Shown in pieces: positions 1 through 9,082 of a DNA stretch of 64,000 bases. This stretch comes from Sunxiuqinia sp965230765. Lineage in GTDB: Bacteria > Bacteroidota > Bacteroidia > Bacteroidales > Prolixibacteraceae. The notes under the pieces are model-generated. The model was not told where the DNA came from. It was given only the letters and a program-made list of their open reading frames with translations, and ran no database searches. The stretch covers positions 186,001 to 250,000 of the forward strand of contig CBDDLR010000001.1 of assembly GCA_965230765.1 (NCBI GenBank), in the 5' to 3' direction. Positions within the stretch are counted from its first letter, which is position 1. Each line of letters begins with the position of its first letter. Both the position numbers and the translations under genes were made by a program.

Positions 1-1916
1 CAAAAATCCAATTTACCCCAACGGTATCGTTGCCGTGCATAACTGATGTAAGCATTTTCTTCGGCCCTTGTTATTGCGACATAAAACAACCTTCTCTCCT
101 CTTCATATGCTTCGGGTGTAATGTTATTACCAAAATTTGCTGATGGGAATAGATTTTCTTCCAACCCAACGATAAACACATTTTTAAACTCCAGCCCTTT
201 TGCAGAGTGCACCGTCATTAAGGTTACTTTATCACGGTCTTCATCTTTTTCGGTATCCTGATCGGTCAAAAGAGCCACATCTTCCATATAATTCCCCAAT
301 GCATTTGGCGTTCCTTCTTCCCTGGCGTTTATGGTAAATTCCTGAATACCGTTCAACAATTCCTGAATATTTTCGAAACGGCTCAATCCTTCCGGTGTCC
401 GGTCATTATACAAATCCTTCATGATGCCCGTTTGCGTGGCTACTTCTGTTGCTGTTTCATAGGCATCGGCTTGTAGGTTTTTTTCTGAAAACTGATTGAT
501 AAAGCTGGCAAAAAGCTGAATCTTGTTCAAAGTACCTTTATTCAATCCCGCCAGGTTTTCCTTTCCGCTTTTTGTAATCACTTCAAAAATGCTCAGGTCG
601 TTTGAAACAGCTGCCTGCTCTAATTTCGCCAAAGTAGTAGCCCCGATCCCACGGGTTGGGTAATTGATAATTCTTTTTAGCGCCTCATTGTCCTTCGGAT
701 TAACAACCAACCTGAAATAAGACAACAGATCTTTGATCTCTTTGCGTTGATAAAACGATAGTCCCCCATAAATTTTATAGGGAATATTTCTTTTTCTGAG
801 CGCCTCCTCAAATATCCTTGACTGTGCATTGGTCCGGTATAAAATGGCATAGTCTTCATACCGATAATGTTTGCTCATCCGGGTTTCTGAAATTTCATTG
901 ACAACCAGGTACCCTTCCTCGTTGTCGGTCAATGCCTCCATCACCCGGATCAGGTTTCCTTCTTCTTTTTCAGAAAAAACCTTTTTGGGAATTTGTCGCT
1001 TGTTTTTAGCAATTACACTGTTTGCAGCATTTACAATGGTTTGGGTTGAACGGTAATTCTGCTCCAGTTTAAAAATTTGATGCTTCGGATAATCTTTCTG
1101 AAAGTTCAGAATATTCTCAATACGCGCACCACGGAAAGAGTAAATACTTTGTGCATCATCACCAACCACACAAATATTCTGGTGTACTGCTGCCAGCTCT
1201 TTCACAATGCGATATTGAGCAAAATTGGTGTCCTGGTACTCATCTACCAACAAATAATCAAATTGTTTCTGGTATTTCTCCAGGACCTCTTTATGATCGC
1301 GGAATAAAATATTTGTCCTCAGTAAAAGGTCATCAAAATCCATTGCCCCGGCCAATCTGCAACGTTTATCGTATTCAACGTATATTTCTGCAATACGTGG
1401 CATTCTTATGCTCATATCGTATTCCCTGAGCTGGCCATTGTTCTGATATGCAGCTGGTGTAACCAGACTGTTTTTTGCAGCAGAAATCCTGTTCCCAACA
1501 ACATTCGGCTTGTAAACCTTGTCGTCCAACTGAAAATCTTTCAAGATAGTTTTGATCAAGCTTTTCGAATCGGCAGTATCATAAATGGTGAAATTTGAAG
1601 GAAATCCAATCACCTCTGCTTCAGTTCTTAAAATACGGGCAAATATGGAATGGAAGGTTCCCATCCACAAATATTTAGCCATATTGTGCCCAACTATGCT
1701 GGCTATCCGGTCTTTCATTTCCCGGGCAGCTTTATTCGTAAAAGTAAGTGCAAGAATACTCCATGGTTTTGCCCCCTGCTTCAACAAATGGGCAATCCGA
1801 TACGTCAACACCCGGGTTTTTCCAGAACCAGCACCCGCAATAACCAACGAAGGGCCATCAATCTCTTCTACCGCAGTACGTTGTGGCCCATTCAATTCTT
1901 CAAGGTAATTTGTCAT
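1..1916 (-). CDS. UvrD/PcrA-type ATP-dependent DNA helicase, partial
   Basis: Superfamily 1A 3'-5' DNA helicase used in repair and replication restart. The gene reads leftward and leaves the window at base 1, so only the first 638 codons are present and the C-terminal tail is missing. The start at 1916 gives an N-terminus beginning MTNYLEELNGPQ, the usual helicase Q-motif region. Walker A GAGSGKT lies at residues 28-34, motif II DEYQDT starts at about residue 225, and the motif III sequence VVGDDAQSIYSFRGA follows. Motif VI (LFYVAITRAE) lies near residue 610, close to the window edge, so all core helicase motifs seem intact. UvrD, PcrA and Rep cannot be separated from this sequence alone. No partner genes are adjacent. 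The next gene diverges from it. Confidence 0.93.
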   Translation of the reverse strand, partial: MTNYLEELNGPQRTAVEEIDGPSLVIAGAGSGKTRVLTYRIAHLLKQGAKPWSILALTFTNKAAREMKDRIASIVGHNMAKYLWMGTFHSIFARILRTEAEVIGFPSNFTIYDTADSKSLIKTILKDFQLDDKVYKPNVVGNRISAAKNSLVTPAAYQNNGQLREYDMSIRMPRIAEIYVEYDKRCRLAGAMDFDDLLLRTNILFRDHKEVLEKYQKQFDYLLVDEYQDTNFAQYRIVKELAAVHQNICVVGDDAQSIYSFRGARIENILNFQKDYPKHQIFKLEQNYRSTQTIVNAANSVIAKNKRQIPKKVFSEKEEGNLIRVMEALTDNEEGYLVVNEISETRMSKHYRYEDYAILYRTNAQSRIFEEALRKRNIPYKIYGGLSFYQRKEIKDLLSYFRLVVNPKDNEALKRIINYPTRGIGATTLAKLEQAAVSNDLSIFEVITKSGKENLAGLNKGTLNKIQLFASFINQFSEKNLQADAYETATEVATQTGIMKDLYNDRTPEGLSRFENIQELLNGIQEFTINAREEGTPNALGNYMEDVALLTDQDTEKDEDRDKVTLMTVHSAKGLEFKNVFIVGLEENLFPSANFGNNITPEAYEEERRLFYVAITRAEENAYISYARQRYRWGKLDF

Positions 1917-1944
1917 CCGCCAATTTTCAATTTTGTTTTATATA

Positions 1945-2029
1945 ATTTTTCAGTCTTTTCACCCCTCCCTAAGGGAGAAGACTGAAAAATCAAGATTCCC
2001 TTTAGGGAATAAGGGTAAGAATCTTGATT
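1945..2029. repeat. Pair of back-to-back nested hairpins in intergenic DNA
   Basis: Two strong inverted repeats sit side by side between the divergent helicase and T9SS genes. The first has 13-bp arms (1945-1957 and 1978-1990) around an inner CTCCCTaAGGGAG. The second has 11-bp arms (1988-1998 and 2019-2029) around an inner CCCtttaGGG. The second hairpin resembles the first read in inverted orientation, since both contain a TCCCTAAAGGGA-like core. Neither is followed by a convincing T-run in the direction of a converging gene, so a terminator role is unlikely. This looks like a palindromic intergenic repeat. Confidence 0.5.
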
Positions 2030-2195
2030 ATTTTTCAACACAAGCTTCAAAAATATAATCTATTTTTCACTTAAACAGAAAGTGTTCCCTGCTAGTTTTC
2101 AACAAAAGTGTTCGGTAAAAAATGAATGCCTGGTAAAAGATATTTCAATTTTTAGCGTTAACATTGTATTGTATTAAATTTCAATATTTCTTTTG

Positions 2196-3494
2196 ATGAA
2201 GCACGAAAAATTATCATACAGTTTTATCTTATCTTTTTTCTTATTGATTTCCATCTGCCTTAATGCACAAATCACAACTAATGCTGACGGCACAACAAGT
2301 ACTCAATACACAGCTGGCCCGCAAGATGATATATTTATTTTTTGTACCGATGAAGGATTGAATGTATCCAGCCTGACAGCTACTTTTTCAACAGGAGCGG
2401 GTGCTAATTACGAATGGTTGAAATACAACAATTCAACTTCATCTTTTGAAGCTTTTCAAAACGACAATAATGGTGCAGCTTCTTCTACCATTAGCAATTT
2501 GAGCAATGGCGCCTACCGGGTAAATGTAACTTCCGGAGGAAACACTGAAACCTACACAGCATGGGTGTTTAACAACTGGTATTCTGTTACTGCGGAACTT
2601 TCTGATTCAAACTGTGACTATTTTCAACTTAACGGCTCTTTCAGTCAAGCCACCTTGGAATATACTGATTTAGGCACAGGAAACACATTACAGGTTTTTA
2701 AAGATATTGAAACCCGCTGGGAAGCAGATGGTAGCACAATTGCCACTGTTATTAGTCCTCGAATTTTTAGCCCTCCGCCACGAGATACAGAATACCGACT
2801 AGTTGTTTCCGATCAGTTTGATTGTGAAAGTGAAGCTTCTGTCTTTTATACTTCAATTGTAACTAAAGCAAACTTCACCGTCAATTTCAAACAAGGCATG
2901 ACTAATGAAAGTGGCGAAGCCCCCCTTGAAGTTGCTTTCACCAATGAATCAGAAAATGCTGACAGCTTTGAATGGTTCTTCTTTCGGGACTTAGTTGAAA
3001 TAAAACGTGAAGCTGAGGAAACCGGGACAACTGTTGACAGTATCATGTATATAGACTATGGAGAAAACCCGATCTATACCTTTGAAAAGTCTGGAACCTA
3101 CCAGGTAAAATTGGTGACAACAAAAACCTCTGAATTTGGCTGCACCGATACATTCTATTTTGAAAATTATCTAATTGCCGACACTTCATTTATTGACGCA
3201 CCAAATGTATTTACACCAAACGGAGATGGTGTCAACGATGAATTCATTGTGAAATATTGGTCTGTAAGAGATATTAAGATTAACATTTTCAATAGATGGG
3301 GTAAAAAAGTACACGAATGGGAAAAATCCGATGTTCGAGGATTTGAAAACACCTATATAGAATCAGCCTGGAATGGGAAAATTGGAGGACGGTATGCCAG
3401 CCCGGGTGTATATTACTATGTAGTAGAAGCCACCGGAAGGGACGACCGAAAACGATGGGCAAATGGCTTTGTGCATCTGTTCCGGGAAAAGTAG
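2196..3494 (+). CDS. Secreted protein with PKD-like domain and T9SS type B sorting domain
   Basis: A 432-residue exported protein. The ATG at 2196 is preferred over the TTG at 2193 because it directly begins a signal peptide (MKHEKLSYSFILSFFLL, cleavage near LNAQ at about residue 25). Residues about 225-325 form a PKD-like fold, with APLEVAFTNES early and FEKSGTYQVKLVTT late. The last 95 residues, from APNVFTPNGDGVNDEF, match the gliding-motility-associated C-terminal domain (CHU_C), the type B sorting signal for export by the type IX secretion system. It is therefore expected to be secreted or attached at the cell surface. The central region (residues 30-220) is not recognised, and the substrate or role is unknown. 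It stands alone, with no T9SS genes nearby. Confidence 0.85.
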   Translation: MKHEKLSYSFILSFFLLISICLNAQITTNADGTTSTQYTAGPQDDIFIFCTDEGLNVSSLTATFSTGAGANYEWLKYNNSTSSFEAFQNDNNGAASSTISNLSNGAYRVNVTSGGNTETYTAWVFNNWYSVTAELSDSNCDYFQLNGSFSQATLEYTDLGTGNTLQVFKDIETRWEADGSTIATVISPRIFSPPPRDTEYRLVVSDQFDCESEASVFYTSIVTKANFTVNFKQGMTNESGEAPLEVAFTNESENADSFEWFFFRDLVEIKREAEETGTTVDSIMYIDYGENPIYTFEKSGTYQVKLVTTKTSEFGCTDTFYFENYLIADTSFIDAPNVFTPNGDGVNDEFIVKYWSVRDIKINIFNRWGKKVHEWEKSDVRGFENTYIESAWNGKIGGRYASPGVYYYVVEATGRDDRKRWANGFVHLFREK

Positions 3495-3601
3495 CTTGCT
3501 GGAAACTTGATGCTGGATTCTATGTTTCTCCAACCTGGTCGTTGATTATCCTAGTATTTTCTATTAATCTGAACTCATTAATACACCCACTCTCAACTAA
3601 C

Positions 3602-3637
3602 AAAAAAAAGGCCGGAAAACAACACGTGCTTCCGGCC
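3602..3637 (-). terminator. Rho-independent terminator of asnB
   Basis: Inverted repeat GGCCGGAA (3610-3617) and TTCCGGCC (3630-3637). Read on the minus strand, the stem is followed by a run of eight T. It lies just past the asnB stop codon. Confidence 0.85.
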
Positions 3638-3664
3638 AATTGACAGTTATAATTGTAGGTTTTG

Positions 3665-5344
3665 TTATTTCTTTTTGAATACAGTTCCCTGTTCATGAAC
3701 GGTGTTTACTGCCCTACCAGATGGGTCAGCATTATCCTGGAAAGCTTTATCCCACGCAAGTGCTTCAGCTGTACTACATGCAATAGAAGGCACTGAAGGC
3801 ACACAAGCTGCAGCTGTATCTGAAGGGAAATGCTCAGCAAAAATTGCCCGGTATGTATATTCTTCCTTCGACATTGGCGTATTCACCGGGAAGCGGTATT
3901 TTGCATTCTCCATCATTTCGTCGGTCACCTGGTCTTCAGCAATTTGCTTCAGGGTATCAATCCAGCCATAGCCAACCCCGTCCGAAAACTGCTCTTTTTG
4001 TCTCCATGCCACACTCTCCGGAAGAATATCTTCAAAAGCCTTACGAACAACCCATTTTTCAATACGACCTTCGCCAGCCATTTTGTCTTTTGGGTTTAAT
4101 CGCATGGCAACATCAATAAATTCTTTATCAAGGAAAGGCACGCGTCCTTCAACACCCCAAGAAGCCAGGGACTTGTTAGCACGCAGACAGTCATACAAAT
4201 TCAACTTGCTAATCTTGCGCAATGTTTCCTTGTGGAATTCTTCAGCATTTGGTGCTTTATGGAAATAAAGGTAACCACCGAAAATTTCATCTGCACCCTC
4301 GCCAGTTAGCACCATTTTAATACCCATCGATTTAATCACGCGGGCAATCATGTACATAGGCGTTGAAGCTCGAACCGTGGTCACATCATAAGTTTCGATG
4401 TGGTAAATTACATCGCGAATGGCATCTAAACCTTCTTGAATAGTGTAATGTATTTCGTGATGAACAGAACCAATATAATCAGCTACTTTTTTGGCAGCAG
4501 CAAGGTCTGGTGAACCTTCAAGCCCAATAACAAATGAGTGCAATTGCGGCCACCAGGCATCTTTCGTATCTCCAGTTTCAACCCTTTTACTTGAAAACTT
4601 TTTGGCTAAAGCTGAAGTAATTGATGAATCCAACCCACCTGAAAGCAAGACCCCGTAAGGCACATCCGACATCAACTGACGGTGCACGGCATCTTCCATT
4701 GCCTGTTTCAGTTCTTCAATGCTGGTTTCGTTATCTTTAACGTTTTCATAGTCCATCCAGTCACGCTTCCACCATTTTTTTATTTCACCATCTTTGCTTG
4801 ACATGTATGAGGCAGGTGGAAATTCCTGAATTTTTTTACAATAGCCTTCCAAGGATTTTAGCTCGGAAGCAACATAGAAGTTTCCATGCTCATCCCAGCC
4901 CATATATAGTGGAATAATTCCAATATGGTCACGTGCGATAAAATACTCATCGTTTTCCTGATCGTAAATGGCAAAAGCAAAAATCCCATTCATTTCTTCC
5001 AGAAAATCTTCACCCTTATCTTTGTACAAAGCAAGGATCACTTCACAGTCTGAACCAGTTAAAAATTCATATTTACCTTCGTAACGGGCACGGATTTCTT
5101 TATGATTGTAGATTTCACCATTCACCGCAAGAATTAGATTCCCATCTTTACTATACAATGGCTGCCCACCAGATTCGGGATCAACAATTGACAACCTTTC
5201 ATGTGACATGATAGCCTTATCGCTACAATAAACACCAGACCAGTCTGGTCCGCGATGACGAATACGCTTTGACATTTTTAACACCTGGGGCCTTAGCTCC
5301 TGCGCATCTACTTTTAGATCGAATACTCCTACAAATCCACACAT
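3665..5344 (-). CDS. asnB: Asparagine synthase B (glutamine-hydrolysing)
   Basis: Makes asparagine from aspartate, ATP and glutamine in the cytoplasm. The protein has 559 residues, close to the 554 of E. coli AsnB. It starts MCGFVGVF, which exposes Cys2 as the N-terminal nucleophile of a class II glutamine amidotransferase domain (residues 1-190, with RHRGPD at 29-34). A synthetase domain follows, with the PP-loop SGGLDSS at 235-241 and the LTGEGADEIFGGY motif near residue 348. All catalytic features are present. It is monocistronic, with its own terminator and a candidate promoter upstream. A type I asparaginase is encoded elsewhere in the window (42614-43648). Confidence 0.97.
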   Translation of the reverse strand: MCGFVGVFDLKVDAQELRPQVLKMSKRIRHRGPDWSGVYCSDKAIMSHERLSIVDPESGGQPLYSKDGNLILAVNGEIYNHKEIRARYEGKYEFLTGSDCEVILALYKDKGEDFLEEMNGIFAFAIYDQENDEYFIARDHIGIIPLYMGWDEHGNFYVASELKSLEGYCKKIQEFPPASYMSSKDGEIKKWWKRDWMDYENVKDNETSIEELKQAMEDAVHRQLMSDVPYGVLLSGGLDSSITSALAKKFSSKRVETGDTKDAWWPQLHSFVIGLEGSPDLAAAKKVADYIGSVHHEIHYTIQEGLDAIRDVIYHIETYDVTTVRASTPMYMIARVIKSMGIKMVLTGEGADEIFGGYLYFHKAPNAEEFHKETLRKISKLNLYDCLRANKSLASWGVEGRVPFLDKEFIDVAMRLNPKDKMAGEGRIEKWVVRKAFEDILPESVAWRQKEQFSDGVGYGWIDTLKQIAEDQVTDEMMENAKYRFPVNTPMSKEEYTYRAIFAEHFPSDTAAACVPSVPSIACSTAEALAWDKAFQDNADPSGRAVNTVHEQGTVFKKK

Positions 5345-5389
5345 ATTTAATTAATCTTAGTTTTCTAATTGCATTATTTAATTTCTGCC

Positions 5390-5397
5390 CAAAATTA
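5390..5397 (-). promoter_or_regulatory. Candidate -7 promoter element for asnB
   Basis: On the minus strand this reads TAATTTTG, matching the Bacteroidota -7 consensus TAnnTTTG, 45 nt ahead of the asnB start. A TTTTC stretch about 20 nt further upstream could serve as a weak -33 element. Confidence 0.5.
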
Positions 5398-5718
5398 ATC
5401 GTTTTGTTTTGTTTTGAAAATTATTTCTGACATTTTTCTATATATTTTTGCATTAATATGACATTAGATTATCGCTACAACACTTTTGCTAACTTTTTGA
5501 AATTTGCATATTTTTATTATAACCCCAATATCAAGACGGGTCTGACCTGAATTATCTATTTATTATTAACATCACCCCATCTAAAACACAGCCATCTGAA
5601 TTTCTTTTTCACATATTGACCAGGCTACCCCATTTATAAAATCCTGTTGACAATATCAGGCTTCAACGATCAAATTCACACAAAATGTGTTAAATCTATG
5701 TAACTATCTATTGAAAAT
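5398..5718. other. AT-rich intergenic stretch without recognised features
   Basis: Between the asnB promoter and the symporter remnant there is no open reading frame with family resemblance, no strong hairpin and no RNA gene that I can recognise. Some of it may be further decayed sequence of the neighbouring pseudogene. Confidence 0.4.
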
Positions 5719-6215
5719 ATGAAATTTGGACTGACAGAATATAGTGTTTCTTCTTGGGTCCCTAGAACTCTTCTGTACAGAATGAAAGTGATGAGCGATT
5801 CATTAATGAAGGTTGTTAATCATTTCATGGTTGAATCGATTAAAGATTAAAAAGATCTTCAAAAAAAATGTTTCACTGTTTTTGATTTCGGGGAACAAAC
5901 AGATTCAGAAAGAATATGACAAGCTACGCATAAAAATTTCCAAAACATTACGAGAAATTGGGACCACTGCAACTGCTGGTTCAAGGTAAGGCAACAGTGA
6001 CCTGGAAAAACTTAAAGCAAAAATAATTATTGAAGATTATTATAATAGATGGCACAATTGACAAGCTGATTTCCGACAAACTGATTACACCGGAAATGGC
6101 AACTTCCCTGCTTAATAATAATAAAACAACAAGATCAGTAACCAAGCACTTGATTTATGCAGCTGAACTTATTTATGTTGAAAGTGATACCCTTTCAAGT
6201 GATTTTGAGGAATAA
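5719..6215 (+). pseudogene. Remnant of a Na/Pi symporter C-terminal (PhoU-like) region
   Basis: Three out-of-phase pieces read rightward. An opening piece starts at 5719 and stops at 5845-5847; its link to the family is uncertain. A middle piece (about 5849-6050) encodes SGNKQIQKEYDKLRIKIS and then GNSDLEKLKAKI, interrupted by an in-frame TAA at 5987. The last piece, in another frame (about 6036-6215), encodes IDGTIDKLISDKLITPEMAT and ends after AAELIYVESDTL. The motif IDxLIxxKLIxPxMATSLxN followed by L..AAELIY is what I recall from the C-terminal PhoU-like tail of Bacteroidota Na/Pi cotransporters. The in-frame stop, the frameshift and the absence of a transmembrane N-terminus indicate a dead gene fragment. 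Confidence 0.5.
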
Positions 6216-6217
6216 TA

Positions 6218-7318
6218 TCACACGTTGAAACGGAAATGCATAATATCACCATCCTGAACGATGTATTCTTTTCCTTCAATAGCCATTTTCCCAGCTTCTT
6301 TGCATGCCAACTCAGAACCTAAACCTACATAGTCATTGTATTTAATTACTTCGGCACGAATGAAACCCTTTTCAAAATCAGTATGAATAACCCCAGCAGC
6401 TTGCGGCGCTTTTGAACCCTTTCTGTAAGTCCATGCCCTCACTTCTTTTTCACCTGCAGTAAAATAAGTTTCCAGCTCAAGCAATTTGTAAGCAGATTTG
6501 ATGAGTTTACTAACGCCCGACTCTTCCAGTCCCAGGTCATCCAGAAACATCTGGCGCTCTTCAAAATCTTCCAACTCAGCAATATCAGCTTCAGTTGCTG
6601 CAGCAATCATCAGCATTTGTGCATTTTCATCTTTAATTGCTTCTTTCAACGCATCAACAAATGCATTTCCGTCAACAACAGCAGGTTCATCAATGTTACA
6701 GATATAGAGAATTGGCTTGTTGGTAAGCAATTGCAAATCCTTCGCAACTTTTTGATCAGCATCATCAATTGCAACAGTCCTTGCTGATTTACCTTGCAAA
6801 AGAGCTTCTTTATACAAACTAAGTACCTTGTACATTTTCTTGGCCTCGGGATCATTGCCTGTTTTAGCCTGTTTTTCAACTTTTGCCAATCTGGCTTCAA
6901 CAGTCTCAAGGTCTTTCAGCTGCAATTCAATATCAATGGTTTCCTTATCGCGAACGGGATCAATCGTTTCGTCAACATGGGTGATGTTTTCATTTTCAAA
7001 ACAACGTAGCACGTGAATGATTGCATCAGTTTCACGAATATTACCAAGGAACTTGTTCCCCAATCCTTCACCTTTACTTGCACCTCTCACCAATCCGGCA
7101 ATATCAACAATTTCAACCGTTGTAGGCACTACCCGCTGAGGGTTAACCAACTCCTCAAGTTTGATCAGCCGATCATCAGGAACAGTTATTACCCCAACAT
7201 TGGGTTCAATGGTACAAAACGGAAAATTTGCCGATTGAGCCTTCGCATTCGACAAACAATTAAACAAAGTTGATTTTCCAACATTTGGCAAACCAACGAT
7301 CCCACACTTTAAAGCCAT
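6218..7318 (-). CDS. ychF: Ribosome-binding/redox-responsive ATPase YchF
   Basis: Obg-family P-loop NTPase that prefers ATP and associates with ribosomes. Length is 366 residues, typical of the family (E. coli 363). The G1 loop GLPNVGKS is at residues 9-16 and G3 is DIAGLV near residue 73. The nucleotide-specificity motif reads NIDE rather than NKxD, the hallmark of ATP-binding YchF. A helical arm follows, and the C-terminus is a TGS domain (RAWTYRKGSKAPQAAG onward to HFRFNV). The gene is alone, divergent from the ECF sigma factor at 7479. A TAnnTTTG element lies 25 nt upstream of its start. Confidence 0.96.
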   Translation of the reverse strand: MALKCGIVGLPNVGKSTLFNCLSNAKAQSANFPFCTIEPNVGVITVPDDRLIKLEELVNPQRVVPTTVEIVDIAGLVRGASKGEGLGNKFLGNIRETDAIIHVLRCFENENITHVDETIDPVRDKETIDIELQLKDLETVEARLAKVEKQAKTGNDPEAKKMYKVLSLYKEALLQGKSARTVAIDDADQKVAKDLQLLTNKPILYICNIDEPAVVDGNAFVDALKEAIKDENAQMLMIAAATEADIAELEDFEERQMFLDDLGLEESGVSKLIKSAYKLLELETYFTAGEKEVRAWTYRKGSKAPQAAGVIHTDFEKGFIRAEVIKYNDYVGLGSELACKEAGKMAIEGKEYIVQDGDIMHFRFNV

Positions 7319-7343
7319 TTCTATCTTCTTAAAATTTGCGCGG

Positions 7344-7351
7344 CAAAGTTA
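7344..7351 (-). promoter_or_regulatory. Candidate -7 promoter element for ychF
   Basis: Minus-strand TAACTTTG matches TAnnTTTG, with 25 nt between the element and the ychF ATG. Confidence 0.55.
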
Positions 7352-7478
7352 AACCTTTTTGGTTATTTTTGAACATGCTATTAACCTCAACCATTTAATT
7401 TTGCAATTTGGTTAAATAGTGTTAACGCATTAAACGATTACGTAGCAAACCGATCAATCTAAAAAGTCCAGTTAATTA

Positions 7479-8024
7479 ATGCAGAGCGACCAGTTTTTTA
7501 TTTCCAGATTGCAAGACGAAAGCACCAAAAGGAGTGCTTTCAGTGAATTGGTTGCGACATATCAAGAACGGTTATATTGGCACATTCGAAAAATTGTGAT
7601 CAATCACGACGACACAGACGATATTCTTCAAAACACTTTTTTAAAAGCATGGCGCGGATTGGATAGTTTTAGGGCTGAATCCGGTTTGTTTACATGGCTG
7701 TACCGAATTGCCACCAACGAGTCGCTTACTTTTCTCGATCAGAAAAAAAGAAAATCGATGGGGCGGATTTCTGACTTGAACGACTACCTGATTGAAAACC
7801 TGGAGACTGATAGTTTTTTTGATGGCGAGGAGGCTCAGATGAAGTTACAAAAAGCCATTGCCTGTTTGCCGGAAAAACAACGTTTGGTTTTCAATATGCG
7901 CTATTACGACAACTTGAAGTACCAGGATATGGAAAAAATCCTTGATACGTCTGAAGGAGCATTGAAGGCTTCGTACCATCATGCTGTCAAGAAAATTGAA
8001 GAATACTTAAAATCTGGCACTTAG
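7479..8024 (+). CDS. ECF-type RNA polymerase sigma factor
   Basis: A 181-residue sigma-70 family factor of the extracytoplasmic function group. Region 2 spans about residues 23-90, with DDTDDILQNTFLKAWRGLD contacting the core and -10 region. Region 4 spans about residues 125-178, with LPEKQRLVFNMRYYDNLKY and the helix-turn-helix ILDTSEGALKASYHHAVKK. It is followed by two genes in the same direction: a one-TM protein (8091) and a periplasmic helical protein (8540). That arrangement suggests sigma, a membrane regulator and a sensor in one stress-response operon. No TAnnTTTG element is evident in front of it, so it may be transcribed by its own holoenzyme, which is an inference. Confidence 0.92.
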   Translation: MQSDQFFISRLQDESTKRSAFSELVATYQERLYWHIRKIVINHDDTDDILQNTFLKAWRGLDSFRAESGLFTWLYRIATNESLTFLDQKKRKSMGRISDLNDYLIENLETDSFFDGEEAQMKLQKAIACLPEKQRLVFNMRYYDNLKYQDMEKILDTSEGALKASYHHAVKKIEEYLKSGT

Positions 8025-8090
8025 CCAGTATATTTTACTGAACGTTTAAACTTTTATACTTTTAACACGTCAAAAAGGGAAAGTGACTGA

Positions 8091-8537
8091 ATGAAAGAAG
8101 AAAAGAACATAGAATCGCCGCTTTTAGGTATCAAAAAGGAAAATCATTTTAAAACCCCTGAAGGGTATTTTGATCATTTGCAAGATCGAATAGAAGCACA
8201 AATCGACGCAGAAACAACTCCAGTTACTACACGCACAAAAGTAATTCGTGTTTTAAAACCAGCACTCTCACTGGCTGCCAGTTTTGCCTTGGTATTTTTG
8301 CTGGTTTATTATCCGTTAAATAAATATTTACCTGAGCTTACTAAATATGAGAACGTCCAAGAACAAAGCACTTCAATTTCGGAAGAAGAGTTCCTGGTTG
8401 CATTTGTAAATGAAGATGACCTTTTTGAAACACTCAATCAAAATGAGCAAAGCCTGCACACCTCAGAGGATGTTTACACATATTTAACTTCTGAAATGAC
8501 CGATTACGACTGCTTTAATGAACTAAAAAATGACTAA
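8091..8537 (+). CDS. Single-pass membrane protein, putative anti-sigma factor
   Basis: 148 residues of unknown family. The cytoplasmic N-terminus (1-60) contains FKTPEGYFDHLQDRIEAQ, a motif I associate with small proteins encoded next to ECF sigma factors in Bacteroidota. One transmembrane helix follows at about residues 62-82 (LSLAASFALVFLLVYYPL), then an acidic periplasmic tail of about 65 residues. Its position 66 bp behind the sigma gene and its topology fit an anti-sigma factor, but no zinc-binding HxxxCxxC anti-sigma motif is present. The function is therefore inferred from context only. Confidence 0.6.
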   Translation: MKEEKNIESPLLGIKKENHFKTPEGYFDHLQDRIEAQIDAETTPVTTRTKVIRVLKPALSLAASFALVFLLVYYPLNKYLPELTKYENVQEQSTSISEEEFLVAFVNEDDLFETLNQNEQSLHTSEDVYTYLTSEMTDYDCFNELKND

Positions 8538-8539
8538 TC

Positions 8540-8998
8540 ATGAAAAATATAATCATCACAACCTGCATTATTCTATTATCTATTTCCACATGGGCTCAAG
8601 GTAGGGGCAAATGGCAGGGGTTTGAAGAATTTCAAACACAAAAAATTGCATTTATTACCGAAAAACTACAGCTAAGCCCTGAAGAGGCCCAGCAATTTTG
8701 GCCACATTACAATACGTTTGACAAAAAGCGAATGGAGCTTCATAAAAAAAAGAGAGAGTTGGAGAAAAAAATTTGGGAAAGTTTTGAAAACTACACCGAT
8801 GAAGAATTTCAAAATGCCTATGATGAATTAACAATAATCCATGAGGAAAACTACAAACTATTAAAAGAATACCGCCAAAAATTTCTCGAAGTGCTGCCAG
8901 TAAAAAAAGCTCTTTCCCTTGAATACATTGAACATTCCTTCCGTTCAAAGATGATAAAGGAATATCGGCGTAAAAGACAGGGGCAAAATTCGAACTAA
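8540..8998 (+). CDS. Periplasmic helical protein, Spy/CpxP-like putative envelope-stress sensor
   Basis: 152 residues, starting 2 nt after the stop of the preceding gene, so surely co-transcribed. There is a signal peptide (MKNIIITTCIILLSISTWAQ). The mature part is highly charged and almost wholly helical: FITEKLQLSPEEAQQFWPHY resembles the LTxxQ-type helix of the Spy/CpxP fold, followed by long Lys/Glu-rich helices. Proteins of this kind commonly follow ECF sigma factors in this phylum and are thought to sense or buffer misfolded envelope proteins. There are no metal-binding cysteines. Confidence 0.65.
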   Translation: MKNIIITTCIILLSISTWAQGRGKWQGFEEFQTQKIAFITEKLQLSPEEAQQFWPHYNTFDKKRMELHKKKRELEKKIWESFENYTDEEFQNAYDELTIIHEENYKLLKEYRQKFLEVLPVKKALSLEYIEHSFRSKMIKEYRRKRQGQNSN

Positions 8999-9014
8999 CA
9001 GCATAAATTAAAAT

Positions 9015-9045
9015 CCAGGACTAAAAAGTCCCGGGTCTTTCTGAA
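9015..9045. terminator. Weak hairpin between converging genes
   Basis: GGACT (9018-9022) pairs with AGTCC (9027-9031), extended by CC/GG across one mismatch. It lies between the converging ECF operon and hutH. The T-runs on both sides are short and interrupted, so this is only a possible bidirectional terminator. Confidence 0.35.
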
Positions 9046-9082
9046 TTGGAGACAGTAATTGGCTAGCTCCAGTTCAAAATTT

